Assembly: GCA_031276945.1 (NCBI GenBank)
Contig: JAISMB010000012.1
Coordinates: forward strand, 1 to 51,477
DNA: 51,477 bases
Direction: 5' to 3'
From: Spirochaetaceae bacterium
GTDB taxonomy: Bacteria; Spirochaetota; Spirochaetia; Treponematales; Breznakiellaceae
Shown here piece after piece: positions 35,728 to 44,758 of the stretch. Made by a program: the position numbers and the translations under genes. Below the pieces are notes generated by a model. That model was given only the letters and a program-made list of their open reading frames with translations. It was not told the DNA's origin and searched no databases. Position 1 is the first letter of the stretch, and every line of letters begins with the position of its first letter.

Positions 35728-36555
35728 ATGAAAAAGATGCTCTTAGTAGCATTACTAATTATAAACTCCGTGCTTGCGTTTACAAGCGCACGGAGGGATA
35801 GTACGTATACTTTATGGAATACGCTTGAACGATGGAAATCCGATTACCAGTGGGTTGATTTGAGCTTTGAGCTCAGTCCTGATACACCCCATTGGTATGG
35901 ATTTAATCCGCTTGAAATAAAGCCGCTCTACACTTTTGAAAATACCGGCGGTGTTTTTCTTGCCTATCAATACACCTTATCCGGGCAGTACGGCACCCAT
36001 ACCGATTTCCCCGGTCATTTTGATCCTGATGGACGGCTTACCCATGAATACACTGTGCAGGACTTAGTGTATCCTTTGGTAGTTATTGATAGATCTGCGG
36101 CGGTTGCGCTTAATGCGGATTATGTCCTCACCAAACAGGATGTCTTAGACTGGGAAGCACAGTACGGACAGATACCGTCAGGATCATTTGTTGCATTCCG
36201 TAGTGATTGGTCAAAACGGACAGCGCTTGAATATGAAAACAAAGATGATAATGGCAATTCCCATTATCCGGGCTGGGATATTGAAGCGCTTAACTATCTT
36301 ATCGAAGTACGTAATGTTGCTGTGATAGGGCATGAGACACCGGATACCGATTCTGCACTTACCGGTGCAACGGTCGGCTTTATTGGTGAAGACTATGTTC
36401 TTGATCACGACAGATTAAACGTAGAACTGTTGAAGAATCTCGACCGCGTACCGCCGGTTGGAGCAATCGTTTTTGTTACCTTCCCCAAACTGAAAAATGG
36501 AACGGGGTTTACCAGTCGGGTTTTTGCTATAAGCCCGCACATACAAGAGGAGTAG
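35728..36555 (+). CDS. Secreted cyclase-family (kynurenine formamidase-like) metal hydrolase
   Basis: The 275-residue protein has a signal peptide (MKKMLLVALLIINSVLAFTS) and the cyclase-family core: WVDLSFELSPDTPHW near the N-terminus and the metal-binding GTHTDFPGHF (HxD...H pattern) near residue 92, followed by HETPDTD at about 210. Family members hydrolyse amides or lactones with Zn or Mn. It is the first gene after the Cys leader, 3 bases before metY. A role in releasing a sulfur-containing substrate in the periplasm is inference from position; no substrate is known. Confidence 0.82.
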   Translation: MKKMLLVALLIINSVLAFTSARRDSTYTLWNTLERWKSDYQWVDLSFELSPDTPHWYGFNPLEIKPLYTFENTGGVFLAYQYTLSGQYGTHTDFPGHFDPDGRLTHEYTVQDLVYPLVVIDRSAAVALNADYVLTKQDVLDWEAQYGQIPSGSFVAFRSDWSKRTALEYENKDDNGNSHYPGWDIEALNYLIEVRNVAVIGHETPDTDSALTGATVGFIGEDYVLDHDRLNVELLKNLDRVPPVGAIVFVTFPKLKNGTGFTSRVFAISPHIQEE

Positions 36556-36558
36556 TTT

Positions 36559-37890
36559 ATGTCTCATTATCATTTTGATACGCTTAAAATCAGAGCCGCC
36601 TATGATCCGTCTTTACATAATCAGGCAGTTTCACCGCCGATTTATCAAACAACGGCTTATGAATTTCAGGATACTAAAAAAGCCGCTGCGCTTTTTGCAT
36701 TTACTGAGCCGGGATTTTTATACACACGGGTCAATAACCCCACCGTAGATATTCTGGAACGCCGGATTGCGGAGCTTGACGGCGGCAGCGCTGCGCTTGC
36801 GCTTGCCTCCGGCATGGCGGCAATTTCCTATACGATTTTAACTTTAGCAGAGGGCGGCGGCAGAATACTGGCGAGTCCTTACCTGTACGGCGGAAGCACC
36901 GATGCTTTTCAGCGGCTTTTTCCTCGTTTTGGTATCCATTTTGACCAGTCCGCTGCTGTTATTGATAATCCGGCGGAATTGGAAAAAGAGATCAAGCCGG
37001 ATACTAAGGCTATCTTTGTTGAATCAATCGGTAATCCAACCGGTGCTATTGCCGATTTGGAAACTTTAGCCGCAATTGCCCACCGGCACGGTATCCCGCT
37101 CGTCGTGGATAATACCTTTGCAACTCCGTACCTTCTTAATCCCATACAGTACGGCGCTGATATTGTCGTTTACTCGGCGACAAAAGCGCTCAATGGGCAT
37201 GGCAATCTGATTGCCGGTTTGATAGTAGAAGCCGGCAAATTTGCTTGGGGTAACGGTAAATTTCCTCAACTGCAAGAACCTGAGTACCTTCTGCGCGATC
37301 GCAGTACCGGTAGAAAGCGCAGTTTTTTAGAAGTGACTCCCCAAGCTCCCTTTGTAACCCGGATACGTTTAACCTACCTTAACTATTTCGGCGCCGCTCT
37401 GGGACCCTTTGATGCCTATCTAACCCTGCTTGGCGTTGAAACGCTCTCCGAACGGCTGCAAAAACAGGTTGAAAATGCCAAAAAAGTAGTTGCCTATTTG
37501 GAAAAGAACGAACACGTGGCGTGGATACAGTATTCTGGATTGCCGTCAAGCCGGTATTACCAGCAGGGCAAAAAGTATTTTCCGAAAGGGCTGCCCGGTA
37601 TTTTTTCCTTCGGCTTCAAAGGAACTATAGCGGAGAGTGAAGCTTTCCTCGATGCGATACAGTTGTGGAGCTACCATGTCAATGTCGGAGATGCCCGGTC
37701 ATTGATTGTCAATTCCCCCAAAACAACGCACAGTGAATTGACCGAGGAAGAACAGAGAAAGGTTGCTATAGAGCCTAATTTGATCCGTCTCTCTCTTGGT
37801 TTGGAAGACCCGGAAGATTTGATAGCCGATCTGGATCAGGCTTTCGCCACCGTCTTCGGCGCAGCCGCGCAAAAAGAGCGGCAATCTTAG
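36559..37890 (+). CDS. metY: O-acetylhomoserine sulfhydrylase (MetY)
   Basis: This 443-residue PLP enzyme of the Cys/Met metabolism family joins O-acetylhomoserine with sulfide to give homocysteine, or with methanethiol to give methionine directly. The PLP lysine is K209 in YSATKALNGHG; Asp184 (VVDNTFATP) contacts the pyridine, and Y55-R57 (LYTRVNN) bind phosphate. The length (430-445) and the NGHG motif favour MetY over cystathionine enzymes. Placed between the hydrolase and the methionine importer and upstream of the nitrogenase-like genes, it is the likely acceptor for methanethiol. Confidence 0.93.
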   Translation: MSHYHFDTLKIRAAYDPSLHNQAVSPPIYQTTAYEFQDTKKAAALFAFTEPGFLYTRVNNPTVDILERRIAELDGGSAALALASGMAAISYTILTLAEGGGRILASPYLYGGSTDAFQRLFPRFGIHFDQSAAVIDNPAELEKEIKPDTKAIFVESIGNPTGAIADLETLAAIAHRHGIPLVVDNTFATPYLLNPIQYGADIVVYSATKALNGHGNLIAGLIVEAGKFAWGNGKFPQLQEPEYLLRDRSTGRKRSFLEVTPQAPFVTRIRLTYLNYFGAALGPFDAYLTLLGVETLSERLQKQVENAKKVVAYLEKNEHVAWIQYSGLPSSRYYQQGKKYFPKGLPGIFSFGFKGTIAESEAFLDAIQLWSYHVNVGDARSLIVNSPKTTHSELTEEEQRKVAIEPNLIRLSLGLEDPEDLIADLDQAFATVFGAAAQKERQS

Positions 37891-37911
37891 AAAGATTATT
37901 GAAAAATTACT

Positions 37912-38700
37912 ATGGCTGAAACATTTATACGGATAGAAGGTTTGCGCAAAACCTTTCAAAGCCGTGGAAAAAACTTTGCCGTTCTGAACGGGATCAATCT
38001 GGCAATCGAAAAAGGTGATATTTTTGGCATTGTGGGCTTCAGCGGTGCAGGGAAGACAACCCTTATCCGCTGTATCAACCGGCTGGAAACACCCGATACC
38101 GGCACTATCACCATAGGCGGCAAAGAAGTTACCGGTCTTTCGCTTCATGAGCTTGAAGCTTACAGGCAGAAGATCGGTATCATCTTCCAGCAGTTTAACC
38201 TCTTGGATTCCCGTACCGTTTTCGGCAATGTCTCCTTCCCGCTGGAAGTTGCCGGAGAAAAACGCCCCGCGCTCAAAAAGCGGGTCATGGAGATACTGGA
38301 GCTTGTGGGGCTGTCGGCAAAGTCTGATTTCTATCCCGGACAGCTAAGCGGCGGGCAGAAGCAGCGGGTCGGCATTGCCCGTGCATTGGCGAATAAGCCG
38401 GATATTTTGTTGAGTGATGAGGCGACCTCGGCTTTAGACCCGCTGACCTCTCTTTCCATTCTGGATCTGCTTGTGGATATTAACAAAAAGCTGGGGCTTA
38501 CCATTGTCCTCATCACCCATGAGCTGGATGTGATCCGGTATGCGTGTAGTCAGGTGGCGGTGCTGGAAGAAGGGCAGATAGCGGAAGCCGGCAGCGTAAA
38601 AAGTATATTTATGAATCCGAAGAGTGAGACAGCAAGACTGTTTATGAAGATAAACAGGGATTTTTCAACACATGACTTACAGGATGGCAGCGGTATATGA
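37912..38700 (+). CDS. metN: Methionine ABC transporter ATP-binding protein
   Basis: The 262-residue ATPase has Walker A GFSGAGKTTL, signature LSGGQKQRVGIARAL, Walker B ILLSDEATSALDP and H-loop LITHELDV. The family-typical N-terminus (IRIEGLRKTF) and DEATSALDP wording match MetN. The C-terminal ACT-like sensor domain of E. coli MetN (about 340 residues) is missing, so trans-inhibition by methionine may be lost. Its end overlaps metI by 4 bases (ATGA). Confidence 0.92.
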   Translation: MAETFIRIEGLRKTFQSRGKNFAVLNGINLAIEKGDIFGIVGFSGAGKTTLIRCINRLETPDTGTITIGGKEVTGLSLHELEAYRQKIGIIFQQFNLLDSRTVFGNVSFPLEVAGEKRPALKKRVMEILELVGLSAKSDFYPGQLSGGQKQRVGIARALANKPDILLSDEATSALDPLTSLSILDLLVDINKKLGLTIVLITHELDVIRYACSQVAVLEEGQIAEAGSVKSIFMNPKSETARLFMKINRDFSTHDLQDGSGI

Positions 38701-39410
38701 ACAGCGGCGGAATAACAAAAATGCTCATCACGCTAAAAAGCGCTTTTAGCGCCGGCACGTGGGGAATTGTTGCCCCTTCCATCAGCCAAACGCTGTATAT
38801 GGTGCTGCTCACCACCGTGCTGACCGGTTTATGCGGTCTTATGCTGGGGATAGCTTTGATCCTTACCGATAAGGACGGGCTTTACCCGCTGCCGGTTTTT
38901 AATGCGGTGCTGGGAGGGCTTATCAACATCCTCCGCTCCATGCCGTCCATGATCATCATTATTCTGACCCTGCCTCTTTCGCGGCTGATCATCGGCATAT
39001 CCTACGGACCGAAGGCGTGTATTATTGCCCTTGCGGTAAGCTGTATCCCCCTCTTCGCCCGGCTGGTTGAAAGTAGCATAGTGGAGGTGGCGCAGGGTAA
39101 GGTGGAGGCGGCAAAAGCGATGGGCGCACGGAACAGAGATATTATTTTCAAGATCATGCTGCCTGAGGCGCTGCCGTCTCTGGTGCGCAACTTCACCATC
39201 GCCATCATAGCGATCATATCAACGACCGCCTTAGCCGGTTCTTTTGGCGCCGGCGGGCTGGGGGACGTGGCTGTCCGCTTCGGGTACAACCGCTTTCGGG
39301 CGGATATTCTCATCGCAGCCGTACTGGTACTGATCGTCTTGGTTAATGCGGTGCAGTTTGTGGGCGAGGGCATCGCCAAATATATCTTAAAGAAACGCCA
39401 CTTACTCTAA
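38697..39410 (+). CDS. metI: Methionine ABC transporter permease
   Basis: The 237-residue permease has five to six helices and the coupling motif EAAKAMGARNRDIIFKIMLPEALPSL, characteristic of MetI. It starts in the ATGA overlap with metN. With metN and metQ it imports methionine or, in this operon, possibly related thioethers or sulfoxides. Confidence 0.94.
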   Translation: MNSGGITKMLITLKSAFSAGTWGIVAPSISQTLYMVLLTTVLTGLCGLMLGIALILTDKDGLYPLPVFNAVLGGLINILRSMPSMIIIILTLPLSRLIIGISYGPKACIIALAVSCIPLFARLVESSIVEVAQGKVEAAKAMGARNRDIIFKIMLPEALPSLVRNFTIAIIAIISTTALAGSFGAGGLGDVAVRFGYNRFRADILIAAVLVLIVLVNAVQFVGEGIAKYILKKRHLL

Positions 39411-39502
39411 GCGGCGCAAGAATCTATAAAAATCTATCAGCCGTTGGCTGAGGAGAGCGTCTTCCTGTGTGAAGGCGCTGCTCAAACAAAAAGGAGTATG
39501 GT

Positions 39503-40360
39503 ATGAACAGGGTATTTGGGGTTTTTCTGGTTGCAGCATTTATGCTTATTGCTCTTGCTGGTTGCCAGAAAACCAAACAAGAGGGCACCGCTGCCCCGGC
39601 GCAGACAAGCACTCAGGCTGAAGCGGCAACGCCTGCTGCACGGATAGGGCTGACTGTGGTTGCGGATTTAGTGCCGCATACGGAGCTGCTGGAATTCGTC
39701 AAGCCCCAATTGGCAACGCAGGGCATTGATCTAACGGTTATTTCGTACGGCGATGTTACCAATGGCAATGCCCAGACATCGGCGGGAGAATTCGATGCGA
39801 ATTTCTTTCAGCATGAACCTTACTTACAATCGGTCGTAAAAGAGATGGGCTACGATCTGGTCAACGCCGGGAACATTCACGTTGAACCTATAGGGGCGTA
39901 TTCTGAAAAATTTCGGACAAAGGAGGAGCTGCCTGATACGGCAACGATAGCTATACCGAATGATGCGACCAATGAGTTTCGGGCTTTGACTATACTGGCG
40001 GAAAATGGTTTTCTCAGACTAAAGGAGAACACGGATATTTATGCCACGACCGCTTTGGATGTGGCAGAGTATCTCAAGCCAATTACGCTGGTTGAAATGG
40101 ACTCCGCGGCTATTTTGCGGGTTCGGGATCAGTTTGACGCCTATATTACCAATACCAATAAGGTGCTGGAGGCGGGCATTGATACGCAAACGGTTCTCTT
40201 CAGAGAAGGCAGAGATTCGCCGTATGCGAACATACTGGTTGTAAAGCCGAGCCGTCTCAATGATCCGGCGATTAAGGCGCTCTACCACGCGTTGACCAGT
40301 GAAGAGGTGCGCCAGTTTATTACAGAACGCTACAAGGGTGCGGTTATCCCCGCATTCTAG
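39503..40360 (+). CDS. metQ: Methionine-binding lipoprotein MetQ
   Basis: A 285-residue NlpA/MetQ-type lipoprotein with lipobox LALAGC (ALAGCQKT). The mature domain has VTNGNAQTSAGEFDANFFQHEPYLQ, PIGAYSEKFRTKEELPD and IAIPNDATNEFRALTILAENG, all typical MetQ segments. AAGGAG lies before the ATG. An alanine/threonine-rich linker of about 25 residues follows the lipobox. It is the last gene before the 21-bp array and the nitrogenase-like genes. Confidence 0.94.
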   Translation: MNRVFGVFLVAAFMLIALAGCQKTKQEGTAAPAQTSTQAEAATPAARIGLTVVADLVPHTELLEFVKPQLATQGIDLTVISYGDVTNGNAQTSAGEFDANFFQHEPYLQSVVKEMGYDLVNAGNIHVEPIGAYSEKFRTKEELPDTATIAIPNDATNEFRALTILAENGFLRLKENTDIYATTALDVAEYLKPITLVEMDSAAILRVRDQFDAYITNTNKVLEAGIDTQTVLFREGRDSPYANILVVKPSRLNDPAIKALYHALTSEEVRQFITERYKGAVIPAF

Positions 40361-40448
40361 GGTGTATCGTCAAGAGCAAGGAAATAAAGTAAGATAAAAA
40401 GTGGAACTATAGTGTCTTTGAGCGGGGTTAATTCTGCTCAAAGAGTAA

Positions 40449-40770
40449 TTATTGGGTCTTTGAGAGAGGAGATCGGGTCTCTGAGAATGCTTATTGGGTC
40501 TTTGAGAGAGGAAATCGGGTCTCTGAGAATGCTTATTGGGTCTTTGAGAGAGGAAATCGGGTCTCTGAGAGTGCTTATTGGGTCTTTGAGAGAGGAAATC
40601 GGGTCTCTGAGAATGCTTATTGGGTCTTTGAGAGAGGAAATCGGGTTTCTGAGAATGCTTATTGGGTCTTTGAGAGAGGAGATCGGGTCTCTGAGAATGC
40701 TTATTGGGTCTTTGAGAGAGGAAATCGGGTTTCTGAGAATGCTTATTGAGTCTTTGAGTTTGACGACACC
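40449..40770. repeat. Tandem array of about 15 units, 21-bp period (42-bp higher order)
   Basis: Units GGGTCTTTGAGAGAGGAGAT plus C alternate with GGGTCTCTGAGAATGCTTAT plus T, giving a 42-bp super-repeat. One unit holds the odd palindrome TCTC-T-GAGA. The plus strand is open and would encode heptads (IGSLREE, IGSLRML) of a coiled coil, and the minus strand is open too (SQRPNKH, SQRPDFL), but neither has a convincing ribosome site. The array lies between metQ and the MAR-like genes, inside what would be one transcript. Confidence 0.92.
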
Positions 40771-40801
40771 TCCGAGGAGCGAGACAGACCTTGAATGGAA
40801 C

Positions 40802-40853
40802 GGTCAGCATGCCTGACCACAGAGTATCAGCGCGGCTGACCTGATATGGTCAG
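40802..40853 (+). promoter_or_regulatory. Four GGTCAG/CTGACC segments able to form alternative hairpins upstream of the D-like gene
   Basis: GGTCAG (40802-40807) and CTGACC (40813-40818) form one hairpin; CTGACC (40836-40841) and GGTCAG (40848-40853) form a second. Segments can also pair crosswise (1 with 3, 2 with 4). This is an attenuator-like layout, or a double operator. No poly-T follows, so the mechanism is open. Confidence 0.5.
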
Positions 40854-40939
40854 TACGCCTTTGAAGCGGCAACCGCCGACATGGTGAAACAGGTGCCGCA
40901 CCGGGCGCCGCTTACAAAAACTAATGAAGAAGGATAATT

Positions 40940-42406
40940 ATGAGTGAAATCAATTTACGATCTTCGAGCGTGCCAGTGAGAGAAACACGGCTCGGATCAA
41001 TAACTGGCTATGCCGGCACTGCCTCTAATTTGGTGGACTGCGCCCGTCAAGGCTGTCTCAAGGAAAAAAAACGTTCCTTCAGCCAATGTCTGGGCTGCTC
41101 TACCTCAAATGCCGCCTGCACCCTCGTCCTGATACAGGATGCAGCAGTGATAAGCCACGGTCCGGTCGGCTGCTCCGGTTGCCTGCATGAATTCGCCTTT
41201 ACCTACCGGGTCAACGGTGTACATCGGGCGGTCTTTGAGCCGACTCCCCGCCGGATATTCACGACCGATTTGGGGGAAAAGGATACGGTTTACGGCGGCG
41301 GCGAAAAATTGGCGCAGACAATCCGCACCGTCTTCAAGCGGGTCAAACCCAACGCCATCTTTATCATCACCACCTGCGCCTCCGGCATCATAGGCGACGA
41401 TGTGCAGGGAGTGGCGGATGAACTTGAAGAGGAAATAGGCATTCCGGTCGCGGCTGTTTTCTGCGAAGGGTTTCGGTCAAAGATTTGGACAAGCGGCTTT
41501 GATGCCGGCTATCATGCCATCGCCCGCAAACTGATTAAAAAGCCGGTAAAAAAGCAGCAGGATTTGGTCAATGTGATAAACTTTTGGGGAGCGGATTTTA
41601 TCGGCGGCTGGTTCAAAGAGCTGGGCTTGCGGGCAAATTACCTGACCCCCTTTGCCACAGTCGCCCAGATTGCCTCCTCTTCTGAAGCTGCCTGTACCAT
41701 GCAGGTTTGTGCAACGCTCGGTTCTTACCTCGGCGCCGCCTTAGAGCAGGGATTCGGCGTGCCGGAAATCAAAGTATCGCCTCCTTATGGCATAGCGCAG
41801 ACTGAACGGTGGTTTCAGGAACTGGGCAGACTAACCGGTCGAGAAGAAGAAGTTGCAACCTTCCTGAGCAAAGAGCGGGAACGATGGCTGCCGGCAATAG
41901 AAGAGCTGCGATCAAAGCTTGCCGGCAAGACCGCCTATGTTACAGCAGGCGCTTCACATGGGCATTCTTTGCTGGCAGTGCTGAAGGAGCTGGGAATGAA
42001 GCCGGTCGGAGCTGCGATCTTCCACCACGATCCTCTCTACGACAACGGCGCGGTAACCGCTGATACCTTGCAAAATGTGGTCAATGATTATGGGGATATT
42101 CCCCGGTACACGGTCTGTAACAAGCAGGAATTTGAGCTGGTCAATGTTTTGCACAAAGCCCGCCCCGATATTCTGCTTGCCCGGCATGGCGGCATGACCC
42201 TTTGGGGAGCGAAATTCGGCATCCCCTCCCTTTTGATAGGCGATGAACATTTCGGCATGGGCTATCAGGGACTGGTACAATACGGCAAGCGGATCTTGGA
42301 AACCATGGAAAACGATGAGTTCGTTAAGAATTTTGCGAAACACGCGGTTAATCCGTACACGGAATGGTGGCTTGCGCAAGAGCCGTATACCTTTCTGGAA
42401 GCATAG
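40940..42406 (+). CDS. marD: Nitrogenase-like component 1 D subunit, probable methylthio-alkane reductase MarD
   Basis: The 488-residue protein is a NifD-family subunit. Candidate P-cluster-type Cys: C50/C53/C60 region, C78 (GPVGCSG, like NifD Cys88) and C146 (TTCASGIIGDD, like Cys154). C257 in MQVCATLGSYLG aligns without gaps over the following helix with the NifD cofactor ligand Cys275 (VHCYRSMNYI), and H437 (GDEHFGMGYQG) lies near the expected second ligand. So both cluster sites seem kept, unlike BchN-type proteins. Its neighbours metY and metNIQ and the NifB-like gene point to methylthio-alkane reductase (sulfur salvage) rather than N2 fixation. AGAAGGA precedes the ATG. Group IV function is by context. 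Confidence 0.82.
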   Translation: MSEINLRSSSVPVRETRLGSITGYAGTASNLVDCARQGCLKEKKRSFSQCLGCSTSNAACTLVLIQDAAVISHGPVGCSGCLHEFAFTYRVNGVHRAVFEPTPRRIFTTDLGEKDTVYGGGEKLAQTIRTVFKRVKPNAIFIITTCASGIIGDDVQGVADELEEEIGIPVAAVFCEGFRSKIWTSGFDAGYHAIARKLIKKPVKKQQDLVNVINFWGADFIGGWFKELGLRANYLTPFATVAQIASSSEAACTMQVCATLGSYLGAALEQGFGVPEIKVSPPYGIAQTERWFQELGRLTGREEEVATFLSKERERWLPAIEELRSKLAGKTAYVTAGASHGHSLLAVLKELGMKPVGAAIFHHDPLYDNGAVTADTLQNVVNDYGDIPRYTVCNKQEFELVNVLHKARPDILLARHGGMTLWGAKFGIPSLLIGDEHFGMGYQGLVQYGKRILETMENDEFVKNFAKHAVNPYTEWWLAQEPYTFLEA

Positions 42407-42420
42407 GAGGGGGCGTACCG

Positions 42421-43743
42421 GTGATAGAACAAGAACGTTTTATGTGTGCGATTGGGGCAATGCAGACGGTCGTGGCGATTAAGCGCGCGCTGCCTATTCT
42501 CCATTCAGGTCCCGGTTGCGGGACCATGGTAGCCGGCTTTTTTGAACGGTCGACCGGTTATTCAGGCGGCAGTACCGCCCCCTGTACCAACTTCTCTGAA
42601 ACGGATGTGGTATTCGGCGCTGAGGCAAAACTGGAAAAGATAATCCGCAATTCGTACCAGATACTGAAGAGCGATATACAGGTCGTTTTAACCGGCTGCA
42701 CGGCGGCTATTGTCGGCGATGACAGTACACGGGTAACTAAGCTCTTTGCCGCCGAAGGAAAACCCATTGTCTTTGTCGATACTCCCGGTTTCAAGGGGAC
42801 TAATTACGAAGCCCATAGTACGGTTGTCAATGCGATTATTGATCAGTTTGTCAGTCGGTTCAGTGCCGATACCGTAAAAGAGCCGCGGCTGGTCAACCTC
42901 TTTGCCTCAATTCCCTATCAGGATCCTTTTTGGAAGGGTAATTTAGAAGAGTACAAACGGCTTATTGAAGGGATAGGGCTGAAAGTCAATATCCTTTTTG
43001 GTCCCTCGGCAGGGGGTGTTGCAGAATGGAAGACAATTCCACAGGCGAACTTTAATATCCTGATTTCCCCATGGTTCGGACTGCCGATTGTCGAGCATTT
43101 GCAAGAAAAATACGATCAGCCTTTCTATCAATTTCCGGCTGTCCCCATTGGCGGTAATGAAACGACTCGGTTCTTACGGGAATTGACAGCTTATGCGAAT
43201 GAAAACGGAGCCGCCCTTTCTCTTGCGGATGCGGAATCTTTTATTGCCGCGGAAGAAGGGGCATTCTATGAAGAGATTGATAATCTCGCGACATTTCTAT
43301 TGGAATTTCGGTATGGACTGCCGGCTTTTGTGCATATTCTGCATGATGCCGGTTATGTTTTGGGCATGGCGCGCTTTCTCTTACATGAGACCGGCATTGT
43401 ACCGAAAGAACAGTTCATTACTGATAAAACGCCGGAACAGTACCACGAAGCGATTAGCCGGCAGATAGCCGGTATTTCTGCCAAGAGGAATATTCCGCTC
43501 TATTTCCAACCTGACGCCGGTCTCGCTCAGGAACAGATCCGTGCGACAGAGCATGAGGGGCGCGGCTTAATAATCGGCAGCGGGTGGGATAAGGAACTTG
43601 CTCAGAAAAAGCACTACGATTTTTTATCCGCGGCACTGCCGTCTCCCTATCGACTGGTGATGAACACAGGGTATGCCGGTTACCGCGGAGGGCTACGCCT
43701 CATCGAGGATATTTATAACAACGCATTAGCGACGTACCGGTAA
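42421..43743 (+). CDS. marK: Nitrogenase-like component 1 K subunit, probable MarK
   Basis: The 440-residue protein is the partner beta-type subunit. Three Cys fit P-cluster ligands: C9 (RFMCAIGAM), C33 (HSGPGCGTM) and C93 (TGCTAAIVGDD), as in NifK. The long N-terminal extension of NifK is absent, as in group IV enzymes. GTG at 42421 was chosen as start since GGAGGGGG lies 8 bases upstream; a longer in-frame start at 42364 lies inside marD. Fifteen bases separate it from marD, so subunits should be made in equal amounts. Confidence 0.82.
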   Translation: MIEQERFMCAIGAMQTVVAIKRALPILHSGPGCGTMVAGFFERSTGYSGGSTAPCTNFSETDVVFGAEAKLEKIIRNSYQILKSDIQVVLTGCTAAIVGDDSTRVTKLFAAEGKPIVFVDTPGFKGTNYEAHSTVVNAIIDQFVSRFSADTVKEPRLVNLFASIPYQDPFWKGNLEEYKRLIEGIGLKVNILFGPSAGGVAEWKTIPQANFNILISPWFGLPIVEHLQEKYDQPFYQFPAVPIGGNETTRFLRELTAYANENGAALSLADAESFIAAEEGAFYEEIDNLATFLLEFRYGLPAFVHILHDAGYVLGMARFLLHETGIVPKEQFITDKTPEQYHEAISRQIAGISAKRNIPLYFQPDAGLAQEQIRATEHEGRGLIIGSGWDKELAQKKHYDFLSAALPSPYRLVMNTGYAGYRGGLRLIEDIYNNALATYR

Positions 43744-43759
43744 AAGGAGTATGAATACT

Positions 43760-44617
43760 ATGAACACGCAGCTACGGCATATTGCCCAGAGACATCCCTG
43801 TTTTTCCCATCAAGCGTCTATGAACCGCGGACGTATACACCTGCCGGTCAGTCCGGTTTGCAATATACAGTGCCGGTTCTGTCGACGCGCCTTTAATAAA
43901 ATAGAAAACCGTCCAGCAGTCGCCTCCGGTCTGCTTGAACCAAAAGATGCAGTCTCTTACGTAAGAGGCGCGCTTGAACTCTGTCCGGAAATTACCGTTG
44001 TCGGTATCGCCGGTCCGGGCGATCCTTTGGCAAGCCCTCATGCCCTGCAAACATTCCAGCTTATTTATCAAAATTTTCCGGAGATGATTAACTGCCTGAG
44101 TACCAACGGCTTATTGCTTGAGGACTATGCGCTCGATCTTTTTCATGCGGGCGTTCAAACGGTAACCGTCACGGTCAACGCGGTTGATCCGGCGATCTTA
44201 GCACATATCTGTGCCTCTATCATCGTGGAAGGAAAGCGGTATGAAGGGTACGAAGGAGCTGCACAGTTGATCGCAGCGCAAAAGCGGGGCATAGCAAAAG
44301 CGGCGGCATTGGGAATGCTCATTAAAATAAATACGGTCTTGATTCCGCCTTTGAACGGCGATCATATAGCAGATATTGCCCGGACTGTCAAAGCTTTAGG
44401 CGCCGGTATCATCAACATTATTCCGCTGATACCGCAGTACGAATTCAGTGATTTTCAGTCGCCGGATTGTATTGACCTCACGCTTGCGCGAGAGGCGGCG
44501 GAAGAATTCTTGCCGGTCTTCCGGCATTGTCAGCATTGCCGTGCCGATGCCTGCGGTATTCTGGGTAAAACAGACCTGTTTTTACCCCAGATAGAACAGA
44601 GCTTTTCCCATGGTTAA
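43760..44617 (+). CDS. marB: NifB-like radical SAM cofactor-assembly protein, probable MarB
   Basis: The 285-residue protein has the NifB radical SAM core: N-terminal HPCFSHQA, the cluster motif C34-NIQ-C38-RF-C41, the SAM-binding GIAGPGDPLA, NCLSTNGLLL, TVTVNAVDP and the C-terminal HCQHCRADACGILG. It lacks the fused NifX domain. NifB makes the Fe8S9C core, so the D/K enzyme probably carries a NifB-co-derived cofactor. The second ATG (43760) is preferred; the first at 43751 lies only 1 base from GGAG. Confidence 0.87.
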   Translation: MNTQLRHIAQRHPCFSHQASMNRGRIHLPVSPVCNIQCRFCRRAFNKIENRPAVASGLLEPKDAVSYVRGALELCPEITVVGIAGPGDPLASPHALQTFQLIYQNFPEMINCLSTNGLLLEDYALDLFHAGVQTVTVTVNAVDPAILAHICASIIVEGKRYEGYEGAAQLIAAQKRGIAKAAALGMLIKINTVLIPPLNGDHIADIARTVKALGAGIINIIPLIPQYEFSDFQSPDCIDLTLAREAAEEFLPVFRHCQHCRADACGILGKTDLFLPQIEQSFSHG

Positions 44618-44758
44618 GCGTAACCGGCTCGTTCTCAGGTCTGTCTGTCCGCTCACGGGAAAGGCGCAGGTCTTTTGTCTTCGGTTAGAGCAGAGACGCT
44701 GGTTCAAAAGCGGGTATCCGGCAGGTGCAAGAGAAAGTTTTAGTATAAGGAGGGTTGT

